A stretch of 64,000 bases of DNA from an uncultured Rhizobiaceae bacterium (lineage in GTDB: Bacteria; Pseudomonadota; Alphaproteobacteria; Rhizobiales; Rhizobiaceae), in assembly GCA_947259295.1 (NCBI GenBank), contig CAMYMG010000056.1:38196-102195 (forward strand), in the 5' to 3' direction. Both the position numbers and the translations under genes were made by a program. The notes below the pieces were generated by a model. That model worked only from the letters and a program-made list of their open reading frames with translations, did no database searches and was not told where the DNA came from. This document shows positions 37,780 to 49,506 of this stretch, in pieces (within the stretch, counting starts at the first letter, position 1; each line of letters opens with the position of its first letter).

Positions 37780-37917
37780 ATGAAGCTTTCATACTGGATT
37801 GCAATCGGAGCCGGCGCCCGATTGGCTGTCGGTTCAGTCTTCGGCACCGAGTTCGCGATAGCCGGCGCCGGAATCGGCACGGCGGCGGGCATCGCCATCA
37901 GCACGGGGAATCGCTAG
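37780..37917 (+). CDS. 45-residue glycine-zipper membrane peptide (unlisted small ORF)
   Basis: The ATG at 37780 has AGGGAG six bases upstream, and the ORF ends with TAG at 37915-37917. The peptide starts MKLSYWIAIGAGARLAVGSV and ends IAISTGNR. Small residues recur every three to four positions (G10, G12, A16, G18, then G29, G31, G33, G37), a glycine-zipper pattern suited to helix packing in a membrane. It is divergent from tldD and converges on ialB, sharing the stop tetramer CTAG. The strong ribosome binding site and the residue pattern support a real gene; no family name or role can be given. Confidence 0.6.
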   Translation: MKLSYWIAIGAGARLAVGSVFGTEFAIAGAGIGTAAGIAISTGNR

Positions 37918-38429
37918 GGCAGGGCGGCAAATGCCTCGTCAAATCCCGTCAGGTCGACCGGGATGCCGATGCCTTCCTCGGGCGTCGCGAACACGATGAA
38001 CGTCGCTTCCTGGCCGTTCTTCAACGTGTCGAGCAACTGCTGTTCCAGGATCACCTCGGCGTAGCAGCCATCGGCGAAACACTGTTTGAAGTAGGCTCGG
38101 CCATTGTCCTTCTTGTCGATGTAGAGGCCAAGGCCGGTCGGCAGCAGCACGCCAAGAGGCGCCAGCACGCGCATGATTTCCGCCTTGCGGTCCGCCGTCC
38201 GCAGAATGACCACCGATAGCCCCAGGTCGGCCCGGTCCTCGGCAACGACATTCTGCATCATGATGCACTGTTCGGAACTGGCGCCGGCCGGCGTGTCGCA
38301 GATGATCGACCACGAGCCATGCGTCGAGCGAACGGAGCCGTTCTGCTGCGCCTGGGCCGGGATGGCGGCCCCAGCCAGCATTGCCAGAACGGCGACCGCG
38401 GCAAAGGTCCTTGAAAGGCCTGATGTCAT
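37914..38429 (-). CDS. IalB-family (invasion-associated locus B) periplasmic protein
   Basis: 171 residues from the ATG at 38429; GGAG sits five bases upstream. A signal peptide (LSRTFAAVAVLAMLAGAAIP, cleavage near AQA-QQ) is followed by an IalB domain: THGSWSIICDTP, SEQCIMMQNV, LPTGLGLYIDKKDNGRAYF, KQCFADGCYAEVIL and FATPEEGIGIPVDLTGF. Two cysteine pairs (C44/C55 and C117/C122) probably form disulfides. The family is named for a Bartonella protein but is common in free-living rhizobia; the role is in the envelope and poorly defined. Confidence 0.9.
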   Translation of the reverse strand: MTSGLSRTFAAVAVLAMLAGAAIPAQAQQNGSVRSTHGSWSIICDTPAGASSEQCIMMQNVVAEDRADLGLSVVILRTADRKAEIMRVLAPLGVLLPTGLGLYIDKKDNGRAYFKQCFADGCYAEVILEQQLLDTLKNGQEATFIVFATPEEGIGIPVDLTGFDEAFAALP

Positions 38430-38801
38430 GACAGCTCCGTTTCGAATCACGGCAAGATATGCCGAAACTGCCTCAATTATAGAAAAACATGGCGGCTGAA
38501 CCAGAAGATCGCCGCAGTTTGTTCGTTCTTCATGGTGAATTTGCTCGAATTGCGACAGCCTGCGGCAGAATTTTGGGCAGCCGTCCCGCCGGGAGGTAAC
38601 GCGGCTTCGTATCGGCTGCACCTCGTCGGGGGCGTCCACGGTTTCTGAACGCGCAAAAATGCCGCATCGTTTCGCCTGCTCCTTTCTTGCGGTCGCAAAG
38701 AGAGTATGGTTTGAACCAACAAGGCTCGCTCGGGATTCCCGGGAGGGTCTGGACCGGCATTTTCGGACCGGGCCGAACGGTAGCGGGAGATTTAAAGGTC
38801 T
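38430..38801. other. Divergent intergenic region upstream of ctaC
   Basis: 372 bases between ialB and ctaC with no supported gene. It must carry the promoters of ialB and the cytochrome oxidase cluster. A small inverted repeat TTGCG-GT-CGCAA lies at 38687-38698, 103 bases before ctaC, and a symmetrical CGGGATTCCCG at about 38728-38738. A 36-codon ORF at 38489-38599 lacks a ribosome binding site. Confidence 0.5.
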
Positions 38802-41352
<2,551 letters not shown>

Positions 41353-41368
41353 CCGAGGCACCAACGAG

Positions 41369-41399
41369 ACTGCCGGAAAGCCCGGCAGTTTCGGTTTTT
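41369..41399 (+). terminator. Intrinsic terminator candidate between ctaD and ctaB
   Basis: ACTGCCGG (41369-41376), loop AAAGC, CCGGCAGT (41382-41389), then TTCGGTTTTT. An 8-pair perfect stem followed by a T-rich run fits a Rho-independent terminator. It lies in the 70-base gap between ctaD and ctaB and could reduce readthrough into the assembly genes. Confidence 0.75.
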
Positions 41400-41422
41400 G
41401 AGAAAGAGCGGACCGCCAGAAT

Positions 41423-42367
41423 ATGGCCCTTGTGGACAAAAGCGTTTTTGACGATGCCGGCCGGCGCATGTCGGAAGCGACGGCTGGCGACTATCTCGAG
41501 CTCTTGAAGCCTCGGGTGATGTCACTCGTCGTGTTCACCGCCTTCGTCGGTCTCGTTGCCGCTCCCGCCACGATCAATCCCGTCCTGGCCATGATCGCCA
41601 TCCTGGCGATCGCCATAGGCGCCGGTGCTTCGGGCGCGCTCAACATGTGGTACGACGCCGACATCGACGCAGTGATGTCGCGCACGCGGGCCCGCCCGAT
41701 CCCGTCGGGCCGCGTTCTGCCCGGAGAGGCGCTCGCCTTCGGACTGATCCTGTCGGTGCTCTCGGTGATGACGCTCGGCGTGCTCGTCAACTGGCTGTCG
41801 GCCACGCTGCTTGCCTTCACCATCTTCTTCTACGCCGTCATCTACACGATGTGGCTGAAGCGCTCGACGCCGCAAAACATCGTCATCGGCGGGGCTGCCG
41901 GAGCCATTCCGCCGGTCATTGGCTGGGCGGCCGCTACCGGCAATGTCAGCCTCGAGAGCGTCATCCTCTTCCTCATCATCTTCCTCTGGACGCCACCGCA
42001 TTTCTGGGCGCTGGCGCTGTTCAAGTCTGGTGAATACGGCCGCGCCGGCATCCCGATGATGCCCAATGTCGCCGGTTCGCTGTCGACCCGCCGGCAGATG
42101 TTGGCCTACGCGGTGCTGACCGCCGCCTGTGGCGTCGCGCCCTGGGCGCTGGGCTACACCACTGCCGGCTACGGTCTGGTCGCGGCGGCTCTCGGCGTCG
42201 GCTTCGTCCACTATTCCTGGAAGGTGCTGCAGATGCCTGACGGTGACGAGGTGATGAAGCCCGCCAAGTCGCTGTTCGCCTATTCGCTGCTTTATCTGTT
42301 CGGCATTTTCGCTGCCTATCTCGCGGATGCCATGGTCCAGCGCATTTTGCCGCTGGGCGGAGTTTGA
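41423..42367 (+). CDS. ctaB: Protoheme IX farnesyltransferase (haem O synthase)
   Basis: Adds a farnesyl group to haem b, giving haem O, the precursor of haem a. 314 residues, UbiA-type membrane protein with about nine helices. Prenyl-binding motif [19 protein letters not shown] and the second loop [12 protein letters not shown] are present, and [19 protein letters not shown] is the family block. A start at 41423 gives MALVDKSVF. It supplies the cofactor of CtaD, encoded just upstream. Confidence 0.96.
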   Translation: MALVDKSVFDDAGRRMSEATAGDYLELLKPRVMSLVVFTAFVGLVAAPATINPVLAMIAILAIAIGAGASGALNMWYDADIDAVMSRTRARPIPSGRVLPGEALAFGLILSVLSVMTLGVLVNWLSATLLAFTIFFYAVIYTMWLKRSTPQNIVIGGAAGAIPPVIGWAAATGNVSLESVILFLIIFLWTPPHFWALALFKSGEYGRAGIPMMPNVAGSLSTRRQMLAYAVLTAACGVAPWALGYTTAGYGLVAAALGVGFVHYSWKVLQMPDGDEVMKPAKSLFAYSLLYLFGIFAAYLADAMVQRILPLGGV

Positions 42368-42371
42368 TTGC

Positions 42372-42527
42372 ATGGAAGACGAGCTCGTTACACTGACCGA
42401 CAGCCAGAAGCGCGCCCGCCGCAGCCGTTCGATTGCCATCGGCCTGGCGCTCTTTGCGCTGGTCGTCATCTTCTACATTGCCACCATCGCCAAGTTCGGT
42501 CCGGCAATCCTCGATCGGGCTATGTGA
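42372..42527 (+). CDS. CoxF-like small membrane protein
   Basis: 51 residues: a charged N-terminus ([20 protein letters not shown]), one transmembrane helix ([20 protein letters not shown], about 21-40) and a short end [10 protein letters not shown]. Single-helix proteins of this form are found between ctaB and ctaG in rhizobia and brucellae, often called CoxF. Gaps of four bases on each side indicate translation with its neighbours. It probably helps oxidase assembly; the mechanism is unknown. Confidence 0.85.
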   Translation: MEDELVTLTDSQKRARRSRSIAIGLALFALVVIFYIATIAKFGPAILDRAM

Positions 42528-42531
42528 TCCG

Positions 42532-43170
42532 ATGGCAGCGCCGACACCTGTAAACGACGCATCGAAGAAGAACCGCGCCAACGGCATCGTCGCCGCTGTC
42601 TGCGTCGCGTTCTTCGGCGGCATGATCGGCATGGCCTATGCCGCCGTGCCGCTCTACGCGATGTTCTGCCAGGTCACCGGCTATGGCGGCACCACCCAGC
42701 GCGCAACCGAGCAGTATTCCGACCGTGTCCTCGACCGCAAGATCAAGGTGCGCTTCGACGCCAATGTGTCGGGCGGTCTGCCCTGGAGCTTCAAGCCCGT
42801 CGCGCGAGAGATCACCATGAAGATCGGCGAGACGGCGCAGGCACACTATACCGCCAGCAACCCGTTCCCGACGACGACATCCGGCCGCGCCACCTACAAT
42901 GTGACGCCGGAATTCGCCGGCTCGTACTTCAACAAGGTCGAGTGCTTCTGCTTTACCGACACGACGCTTAAGTCGGGCGAGACGCTCGACATGCCGGTCG
43001 TCTTCTATGTCGATCCCGACATTGTCGATGCGCCGGAACTGAAGGACATCACGACGATCACGCTTTCCTACACCTTCTTCCCGATCGACGAGCCCAAGCC
43101 GGTGGCTGCCGCTCCTGCGGATAAGGGCACATCAACACTCAAGAAGACCGAAGAAAATCTCGGGGGCTGA
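42532..43170 (+). CDS. ctaG: Cytochrome c oxidase assembly protein CtaG/Cox11
   Basis: Delivers copper to the CuB site of CtaD. 212 residues from the ATG at 42532. One N-terminal membrane anchor ([20 protein letters not shown]) is followed by a periplasmic immunoglobulin-like domain with the copper-binding CFCF motif in [10 protein letters not shown]. The first periplasmic Cys in [12 protein letters not shown] is also conserved. It starts four bases after the CoxF-like gene. Confidence 0.96.
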   Translation: MAAPTPVNDASKKNRANGIVAAVCVAFFGGMIGMAYAAVPLYAMFCQVTGYGGTTQRATEQYSDRVLDRKIKVRFDANVSGGLPWSFKPVAREITMKIGETAQAHYTASNPFPTTTSGRATYNVTPEFAGSYFNKVECFCFTDTTLKSGETLDMPVVFYVDPDIVDAPELKDITTITLSYTFFPIDEPKPVAAAPADKGTSTLKKTEENLGG

Positions 43171-43171
43171 C

Positions 43172-44056
43172 ATGGCAGACGCACACGCAAAACCGGACCA
43201 CGACTATCACATCATCGACCCGAGCCCCTGGCCGTTCATCGGCTCCGTCGGCGCCTTCATCATGGCCATCGGCGGCGTCGGCTGGATGCAGTACCTGAAG
43301 GGCAACGAATTCCCGCTTTTCGGCATCAACCTGGCGTCGCCATGGCTGTTCTTCATCGGTCTCGCCGTCGTCCTCTACACCATGTTCTCGTGGTGGTCGG
43401 ACACGATCAAGGAGAGCCATGAGGGCTTTCACACGCCGGTCGTCTCGCTGCATTTGCGCTATGGCATGATCCTGTTTATCGCCTCGGAGGTGATGTTCTT
43501 CGTTGCCTGGTTCTGGGCCTTCTTCGATGCCAGCCTCTATCCCGGCGAGACCCAGCAGTTCGCGCGCGACGCGTTCACCGGTGGCATGTGGCCGCCCCAG
43601 GGTATCGAGGTCCTCGACCCGTTCCATCTGCCACTCTACAACACGATCATCTTGCTGCTTTCGGGAACCACGGTCACCTGGGCGCACCACGCGCTGCTCC
43701 ACAATGACCGCAAGGGCCTGGTCAACGGGCTCATCGTGACCGTTGGCCTTGGCGTGCTGTTTTCGATGGTTCAGGCCTACGAGTACATGCACGCTCCATT
43801 CGGCTTCCAGGATTCGATCTACGGCGCCACCTTCTTCATGGCGACCGGTTTCCACGGCTTCCACGTCATCATCGGAACCATCTTCCTGCTCGTCTGCCTG
43901 ATCAGGGCGATGAAGGGCGATTTCACGCCCAAGCAGCATTTCGGCTTCGAGGCGGCTGCCTGGTACTGGCACTTCGTCGACGTGGTCTGGCTGTTCCTCT
44001 TCGCCAGCATCTATGTCTGGGCATCCATGGGAGCGACCATCGCCCACGGGCACTGA
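43172..44056 (+). CDS. ctaE: Cytochrome c oxidase subunit III
   Basis: 294 residues, seven transmembrane helices. It stabilises CtaD and the D proton channel. Family blocks: [76 protein letters not shown], and the C-terminal [20 protein letters not shown]. It starts one base after the ctaG stop. A strong terminator follows. Confidence 0.97.
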   Translation: MADAHAKPDHDYHIIDPSPWPFIGSVGAFIMAIGGVGWMQYLKGNEFPLFGINLASPWLFFIGLAVVLYTMFSWWSDTIKESHEGFHTPVVSLHLRYGMILFIASEVMFFVAWFWAFFDASLYPGETQQFARDAFTGGMWPPQGIEVLDPFHLPLYNTIILLLSGTTVTWAHHALLHNDRKGLVNGLIVTVGLGVLFSMVQAYEYMHAPFGFQDSIYGATFFMATGFHGFHVIIGTIFLLVCLIRAMKGDFTPKQHFGFEAAAWYWHFVDVVWLFLFASIYVWASMGATIAHGH

Positions 44057-44073
44057 GCTTCGCAGCGACAGGG

Positions 44074-44109
44074 AGGCGGCCGCGGCGACGCGGCCGCCTT
44101 TTTCGTTTT
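44074..44109 (+). terminator. Strong intrinsic terminator after ctaE
   Basis: AGGCGGCCGCG (44074-44084), loop GCGA, CGCGGCCGCCT (44089-44099), then TTTTCGTTTT. A perfect 11-pair GC-rich stem with a T-run is a textbook Rho-independent terminator, so the ctaB-ctaE transcript probably ends here and the DUF983 gene has its own promoter. Confidence 0.85.
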
Positions 44110-44296
44110 GAACGGTCCTGCCCGGCGATGCGGCATCCCGTAGCGTCGACCCGGGTGAGGCGGTCGTGGTAGACGCATCGAAACGGCCTCTGCCGAGCGC
44201 CCGCGGCCATGTGGCCGGATGAGCGGCTCGGCGGCCAAACACTATGGACGCGACGTGGGCAATCTTCACCCGCTGGATCCTGATCGGCATCGAGCC

Positions 44297-44674
44297 ATGA
44301 ACGACAACACGGGCTACGCGCCAGTCGAGCCCATCGTGGCTGGACTGAAAGGCTGCTGCCCCCGCTGCGGCAAGGGCAGGCTGTTCGCGGGCCTGCTCAA
44401 GGTCGCGCCGAAATGCGACAATTGCGGCCTCGACTATTCCTTCGCCGATGCCGGCGATGGGCCCGCGGTCTTCGTCATCCTCATCATCGGCTTCATCGTT
44501 GTCGCTTTGGCGCTCTGGACGGAAGTGACTATCAACCCGCCGCTCTGGGTGCACTTTATCCTGTGGATCCCGCTCACCCTGGTACTCAGCCTTGGCGGCC
44601 TGCGGCTGATCAAGGGCGTTCTGATCACCCTGCAATATGCCAACAAGGCCGAGGAAGGCCGGCTGGACCGGTGA
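44297..44674 (+). CDS. DUF983 membrane protein with zinc-ribbon
   Basis: 125 residues from the ATG at 44297. A four-cysteine ribbon (CCPRCGKGRLF...CDNCGLDY) precedes two transmembrane helices (VFVILIIGFIVVALALW and WVHFILWIPLTLVLSLGGL). DUF983 genes are commonly next to oxidase subunit III and SURF1 in alphaproteobacteria, which suggests a role in oxidase assembly or metal handling, but no function is established. SURF1 follows within six bases. Confidence 0.88.
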   Translation: MNDNTGYAPVEPIVAGLKGCCPRCGKGRLFAGLLKVAPKCDNCGLDYSFADAGDGPAVFVILIIGFIVVALALWTEVTINPPLWVHFILWIPLTLVLSLGGLRLIKGVLITLQYANKAEEGRLDR

Positions 44675-44679
44675 CCGCC

Positions 44680-45426
44680 ATGACCGAACATCCGGTGCGG
44701 CGGTTTCCGTGGCTGGCAATGCTGCTCGGTGTGCCGGCGATCGTCGTGCTGCTCGGCCTCGGCACCTGGCAGGTCGAGCGCCTGCAGTGGAAGGAGGCGC
44801 TCCTCGCGACGATCTCCGAGCGTACGCACGCTGCGCCACTGCCGCTGACGGACATCGAGGCGAGGTTCGCGTCCGGCGAGGATGTCGACTACTGGCCGGT
44901 AGTCGCAAAGGGGAAATTCCTGCATGCCGGCGAAAGGCATTTCCTCGCCACCCATGATGGTCAGTCGGGCTTCTTCATCTACACGCCATTGCTGCTGGAT
45001 GACGGCCGCGCCGTCTTCGTCAACCGCGGCTTCGTGCGATATGAACTGAAGGACGCGGGCACGCGTCCGGAAGGGCAGGTCGAGGGCGTCGTCACGGTCA
45101 CTGGCCTGTCGCGGGCCCCGCTTGCCGAAAAGCCGTCCTCCATCGTGCCGGACAACGACCCGGCTCAGAATGTTTTCTTCTGGAAGGACATTCGCGCGAT
45201 GGCCGCGACGGCGGGGCTTCCCGAAGGCACGACGGTGGTGCCTTTCTTCATCGACGCCGGCGACGCGCCCAATCCCGGCGGCTGGCCGGTTGGCGGCGTC
45301 ACGCAGGTCGAACTTCCCAACAATCACCTTCAATATGCCATTACCTGGTACGGACTTGCCGCTGCCCTGGCCGGCGTCATGTTCGTCGGCTGGTTCAAGA
45401 AGGGCCGCAAGGGCGCCTCGCTCTAG
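44680..45426 (+). CDS. SURF1 family cytochrome oxidase assembly protein
   Basis: 248 residues from the ATG at 44680. A GTG at 44671 overlapping the previous stop (GTGA) is an alternative that adds three residues. Two membrane anchors flank the periplasmic domain: [26 protein letters not shown] near the start (GxWQxxR motif) and [19 protein letters not shown] at the end. Central blocks [29 protein letters not shown] and VFVNRGFV are diagnostic. It assists haem a insertion into CtaD. Confidence 0.94.
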   Translation: MTEHPVRRFPWLAMLLGVPAIVVLLGLGTWQVERLQWKEALLATISERTHAAPLPLTDIEARFASGEDVDYWPVVAKGKFLHAGERHFLATHDGQSGFFIYTPLLLDDGRAVFVNRGFVRYELKDAGTRPEGQVEGVVTVTGLSRAPLAEKPSSIVPDNDPAQNVFFWKDIRAMAATAGLPEGTTVVPFFIDAGDAPNPGGWPVGGVTQVELPNNHLQYAITWYGLAAALAGVMFVGWFKKGRKGASL

Positions 45427-45532
45427 GACAGGCGCCATGGTAAGGCCGCCGGGTCGCCCGAATCCCGGTAGTGCCCTTGACATGCCTATCCTCCCGACGC
45501 CATTTCGGGGTGGCCCGCAACCTGAGAACGAG

Positions 45533-46537
45533 ATGCTCGACCGAGTGACAAAACCGCCATTGACGATCCGGCTTTGCCAGCCGCGCGGATTCTGCGCTGG
45601 CGTCGATCGGGCGATCCAGATCGTCGTTCTGGCCCTAAAGAAATATGGCGCGCCGGTCTATGTCAGGCACGAAATCGTGCACAATCGCTATGTCGTGGAA
45701 GGCCTGCAGACGCTCGGAGCCGTATTCATCGAGGAACTGTCCGAGATTCCGCCGCAGCATCGGGAATGCCCAGTCGTCTTCTCGGCGCATGGCGTGCCGA
45801 AATCCGTCCCTGCCGACGCCGAGGCACGCAACCTGTTCTATCTCGATGCCACGTGCCCGCTGGTGTCCAAGGTCCACAAGCAGGCGATGCGCCATCAGCG
45901 TCTCGGCCGGCACGTTCTGCTGATAGGTCACGCCGGCCATCCGGAGGTGATCGGCACCATGGGTCAGCTGCCCGAAGGGGCGGTAACGCTGATCGAGAGC
46001 GATGCCGATGTCAGGAACTTCGAGCCAGCCGATCCGGCTGCCCTCGGCTTCGTCACCCAGACCACGCTGTCTGTCGAAGACACAGCCGGCCTGATCAGGG
46101 CACTGCGCGAGAAGTTCCCGTTGATCCACGCCTCGGCCGCGGAATCGATCTGCTATGCCACCACCAACCGGCAGGAAGCGGTCAAGGAAACAGCCGCCGG
46201 CGCCGATCTGTTCCTCGTCGTCGGGGCGCCCAATTCGTCGAACTCGATGCGTCTCGTCGAAGTGGCCGAGCGGGCGGGCGCCCGCATGTCGCTGCTTGTG
46301 CAGCGGGCTTCGGAGATACCGTGGGACAGGATCGGCAAGATCTCCACACTTGGATTGTCGGCCGGCGCCTCGGCCCCGGAAATCATCGTCGACGAGATCG
46401 TAAATGCCTTCCGTGCCCGCTTCGACGTCACCGTCGAACTCGCGATCACTGCGACCGAAACCGAGGAGTTTCCCGTCATGCGCGTTCTGCGCGATGTCGA
46501 ACTGACCAAGGCCGACATGGCCTTCGTCAACGGCTGA
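45533..46537 (+). CDS. ispH: 4-hydroxy-3-methylbut-2-enyl diphosphate reductase
   Basis: Last step of the MEP pathway: reduces HMBPP to IPP and DMAPP with a 4Fe-4S cluster. 334 residues from the ATG at 45533. Cluster cysteines C21 ([10 protein letters not shown]), C108 ([11 protein letters not shown]) and C207 ([11 protein letters not shown]); substrate residues in SAHGVP and GHAGHPEV; the E-x-N catalytic pair lies in the TTNRQEAV region. An upstream ATG at 45482 would add 17 unusual residues. thrB starts nine bases after the stop. Confidence 0.96.
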   Translation: MLDRVTKPPLTIRLCQPRGFCAGVDRAIQIVVLALKKYGAPVYVRHEIVHNRYVVEGLQTLGAVFIEELSEIPPQHRECPVVFSAHGVPKSVPADAEARNLFYLDATCPLVSKVHKQAMRHQRLGRHVLLIGHAGHPEVIGTMGQLPEGAVTLIESDADVRNFEPADPAALGFVTQTTLSVEDTAGLIRALREKFPLIHASAAESICYATTNRQEAVKETAAGADLFLVVGAPNSSNSMRLVEVAERAGARMSLLVQRASEIPWDRIGKISTLGLSAGASAPEIIVDEIVNAFRARFDVTVELAITATETEEFPVMRVLRDVELTKADMAFVNG

Positions 46538-46546
46538 GCGGCGCGA

Positions 46547-47509
46547 ATGGCGGTCTATACGGACGTTTCCGAAAGCGAACTGGAAGCTTTCCTGCTCGAT
46601 TATCCGGCGGGCCGCCTGCTCTCCTACAAGGGCATCGCGGAAGGCTCCGAGAATTCGAACTTTCTTCTGCACACCACCGCCGGTTCCTTCATCCTCACCC
46701 TCTACGAGAAGCGCGTTGATCGCAACGATCTGCCCTTCTTCCTCGGCCTGATGGATCATCTGGCCGGCAAGGGAATCTCCTGCCCGCAGCCTGTCAAGCG
46801 CAGCGACGGCGAACAGGTAGGCATGCTGGCCGGCCGCCCCGCCGCCCTCATCACCTTTCTCGAGGGCATGTGGATGCGCCGGCCGACCGTCGCGCATTGC
46901 CGCGCGGTCGGTGTCGCGCTGGCGCAGCTGCATCTGGCCGGCGCTGATTTTCCGCTGGCTCGCGAGAATTCGTTGTCGATTGACGGCTGGCGCAAGCTTT
47001 GGCAGGCCTCGCACGATCGCGCCGACGAGGTCGAACGTGGTCTCGCCGCTGAGATCGACGAGGATTTCGCTGCGTTCGACAGCGCGTGGCCTGCCGACCT
47101 TCCGGCCGGCGTCATCCACGCCGACCTGTTTCCGGACAACGTCTTCTTTCTCGGCGAAAAGCTGTCCGGCCTGATCGACTTCTACTTCGCCTGCAATGAC
47201 CTCTACGCCTACGATGTAGCGACCTGCCTCAACGCCTGGTGTTTCGAAAAGGACTTTTCCTTCAACCTGACGAAGGGCACGGCCCTGCTCGCAGGCTACC
47301 AGAGCGTGCGCCCGTTGAGTGCGGCGGAAAAGGAGGCGCTGCCGCTGCTGGCGCGGGGATCGGCGCTGCGTTTCATGCTGACGCGGCTCTATGACTGGCT
47401 GACCATCCCGGACGGTGCCCTCGTGCAGAAGCGCGACCCGGTCGAATATATCCGCCGGCTGCGCTTTCACCGCACCATCACATCGCCTTCCGAATACGGT
47501 TTGAAATGA
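46547..47509 (+). CDS. thrB: Homoserine kinase (ThrB, aminoglycoside-kinase fold)
   Basis: Phosphorylates homoserine, giving the substrate of threonine synthase. 320 residues of the alphaproteobacterial type II fold, unrelated to the GHMP-type ThrB of E. coli. Blocks: [28 protein letters not shown], the catalytic loop [13 protein letters not shown] (HxDxxxxN) and the metal Asp in [11 protein letters not shown]. Its TGA overlaps the rnhA ATG by four bases (ATGA). thrC, its partner step, is 7.4 kb away. Confidence 0.95.
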   Translation: MAVYTDVSESELEAFLLDYPAGRLLSYKGIAEGSENSNFLLHTTAGSFILTLYEKRVDRNDLPFFLGLMDHLAGKGISCPQPVKRSDGEQVGMLAGRPAALITFLEGMWMRRPTVAHCRAVGVALAQLHLAGADFPLARENSLSIDGWRKLWQASHDRADEVERGLAAEIDEDFAAFDSAWPADLPAGVIHADLFPDNVFFLGEKLSGLIDFYFACNDLYAYDVATCLNAWCFEKDFSFNLTKGTALLAGYQSVRPLSAAEKEALPLLARGSALRFMLTRLYDWLTIPDGALVQKRDPVEYIRRLRFHRTITSPSEYGLK

Positions 47510-47979
47510 ACAAGACAGTCGAGATTTTCACCGACGGCGCCTGCTCCGGCAATCCGGGCCCGGGAGGGTGGGGTGCAATCCTGCGTTTCAATGGCAAGAC
47601 AAAGGAACTGTCCGGCGGCGAAGCCGAGACAACCAACAACCGCATGGAACTGATGGCTGCCATTTCGGCGCTCAATGCGCTGAAGGAGCCCTGCACGGTG
47701 CTGCTTCACACCGACAGCAAATATGTGATGGACGGCATCTCGAAGTGGATACACGGCTGGAAGCGCAACGGTTGGAAGACCGCCGACAAGAAGCCCGTCA
47801 AGAACGGCGAGCTTTGGCAGGCGCTCGATGAGGCAAACCGCCGCCACAAGGTAACCTGGGAGTGGGTCAAGGGGCACGCGGGCCACGTCGAGAACGAGCG
47901 CGCCGACGAGCTTGCCCGCATGGGCATGGCGCCGTTCAAGCCATCGCGGCAGGGCGCCCGCGTCGCCACCAAGGGCTGA
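47506..47979 (+). CDS. rnhA: Ribonuclease HI
   Basis: Cuts RNA in RNA-DNA hybrids during replication and repair. 157 residues, typical length. The four acidic catalytic residues are visible: [43 protein letters not shown] and NERADELAR. The basic loop [20 protein letters not shown] is conserved. Coupled to thrB by a 4-base overlap; three bases separate it from the convergent peroxiredoxin gene. Confidence 0.97.
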   Translation: MNKTVEIFTDGACSGNPGPGGWGAILRFNGKTKELSGGEAETTNNRMELMAAISALNALKEPCTVLLHTDSKYVMDGISKWIHGWKRNGWKTADKKPVKNGELWQALDEANRRHKVTWEWVKGHAGHVENERADELARMGMAPFKPSRQGARVATKG

Positions 47980-47982
47980 AGC

Positions 47983-48468
47983 TCAGCCGAGCTGCTCAAG
48001 GATTGTCGCGGCGCCCGAATTGTTGACGCCGCGCTCGGTTTCCACGTTGATGGCCGAAACCTTGGCGTCGTCGACGATCATCGAGAAGCGCTTCGAGCGA
48101 TGACCCATGCCGGCGACGGTCAGGTCGGCCTCCAGCCCTGCGGCGCGCACGAAGTCGCCATTGCCGTCGGATAGGTACAGGATCTTGCCCTCGCCGCCTG
48201 TGAAGCGCGCCCAGGCGCCCATGACATGGACATCGTTGGTCGCCACGACAGCGATCGTATCGACGCCACGGGCGATGATGGCATCGAAATTCTCGAGATA
48301 GCCAGGCAGGTGATTGTTGCTGCAGGTCGGCGTGAACGCGCCAGGGAGGCCGAAGAGAACGACCTTCTTGCCGGCGAAGATGTCGGCGACGCTTGTGTCC
48401 TTTGGGCCTTCCTCGGTCATTATCTTGAACGCCGCTTCAGGCAGGGTCTGGCCGATCGATATGGTCAT
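47983..48468 (-). CDS. Peroxiredoxin, Prx5 / glutaredoxin-dependent type
   Basis: 161 residues. Peroxidatic Cys49 lies in PGAFTPTCSNNHLPGYL, with the redoxin blocks KKVVLFGLPGAF, VATNDVHVMGAWAR and GMGHRSKRFSMIVDD. No second resolving Cys is seen, so it is 1-Cys Prx5-like and probably recharged by glutathione/glutaredoxin. It reduces hydrogen and organic peroxides in the cytoplasm. AGGAAAGAAAGAG precedes the ATG at 48468. A DsbD-alpha-like gene lies upstream on the same strand. Confidence 0.92.
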   Translation of the reverse strand: MTISIGQTLPEAAFKIMTEEGPKDTSVADIFAGKKVVLFGLPGAFTPTCSNNHLPGYLENFDAIIARGVDTIAVVATNDVHVMGAWARFTGGEGKILYLSDGNGDFVRAAGLEADLTVAGMGHRSKRFSMIVDDAKVSAINVETERGVNNSGAATILEQLG

Positions 48469-48569
48469 CGAAACTCTTTCTTTCCTAGAATTATCTGGAT
48501 GAAACTCAGCTTGCACAACTATCGCGACGCGGCCGGATGTCCAGCCATAGCAGCCATAAACCCGGGGAG

Positions 48570-49370
48570 TTAGAAGTAGGGCAACAGCCCGCTCACGGCG
48601 CCGGCGTCGGTCACGAGCGTATAATGCAACCCCGGTCCGCCGGGTTTGGCCGCCGGCATGTCGACTCTCGTCGTGAATATGACCTTGCCGTTCTCCAGGG
48701 ACCGCACCGGTGCGGTGAATGTATAGCCGTCGCTTCCCGCAATGAAGAGTTCCGCGGTGGCCGGATCGCCCACAAAGGCCGCCTCCAGCCGGATCGCGCC
48801 GGCCTCGGGCTCGCCGATCACCTTCACCCCGAAATCGGGGCGCGCCGGTCCGGGCAGGGCTGCCACCGCCGCCGCGACGACCGCCGCGTCCTCGGCATTG
48901 TCGGCGTCGCTTGCCGGGTCCACCGAGAACGTCGCCTTGACCGGGATGCAGATCGTCTCGCAAACGCCGAGGAACACGTCGGCCTTGATGAGCGTCGGAC
49001 TGCCGGGCGCCGCGAGCGTGAACGTCACCGGCAGGCTGACCGGATAGTCGTAGCCCGCCCACTTGAAGTCGCCCTCGTCATGAAGCTGGGGGACCGGAAA
49101 TGCGAGCTCGACACCGGCAACATTGGTGCTTGCCGAGATGTCCACGATCGGCGGTACGCCGGCGTCGCCCGGGTCACGCCAGTAGGTCTTCCAGCCGCGC
49201 TGCAGGCCGATCTCGAGCACCCCGGTAAGCCGGCCAGCCGTATCGGGCTTGCCTGCCGTCACCAGCCGGACCCGCGCGCCATCGGTCTCGAACCATTCGC
49301 TCGAGGAGGCCAGGCCGGCGCTGGTGCCGGCCAGCATGATCAGCATGGCCGGCAGGATGATCGTTTTCAT
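48570..49370 (-). CDS. DsbD-alpha-domain-like exported protein
   Basis: 266 residues with a signal peptide (MKTIILPAMLIMLAGTSAGL). The mature part resembles the N-terminal (alpha) domain of DsbD: LEIGLQRGWKTYWRDPGDAGVPP, FPVPQLHDEGDFKWAGYDYPVSLP and a cysteine pair C-E-T-I-C in VFLGVCETICIPVKATF. In DsbD this pair relays reductant to periplasmic substrates. The membrane and thioredoxin domains of DsbD are absent, so it would need a partner such as a CcdA-type protein. It is divergent from yqgE. Confidence 0.85.
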   Translation of the reverse strand: MKTIILPAMLIMLAGTSAGLASSSEWFETDGARVRLVTAGKPDTAGRLTGVLEIGLQRGWKTYWRDPGDAGVPPIVDISASTNVAGVELAFPVPQLHDEGDFKWAGYDYPVSLPVTFTLAAPGSPTLIKADVFLGVCETICIPVKATFSVDPASDADNAEDAAVVAAAVAALPGPARPDFGVKVIGEPEAGAIRLEAAFVGDPATAELFIAGSDGYTFTAPVRSLENGKVIFTTRVDMPAAKPGGPGLHYTLVTDAGAVSGLLPYF

Positions 49371-49506
49371 GCCGCTGCTCTGACTGTCCGGCCGGCGTTG
49401 TGCAACTTCTGAAATGCACGCCGCCCATCATTTTTGCGTGAGCAGGCGAACATCATTTTTGCAAGCCCGGCTTTCAAGCCGGGGCATATCGCGCTATTTT
49501 CGCATC

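Noticed and set aside
38437..38452. tRNA T-arm-like sequence CCGT-TTCGAATC-ACGG upstream of ialB
   Set aside because: No acceptor stem, D-arm or anticodon arm is found around it, and it falls in the ialB leader.
38489..38599. 36-codon ORF starting MAAEPEDRRS
   Set aside because: No ribosome binding site, no signal or membrane pattern, and no sign of conservation could be seen.
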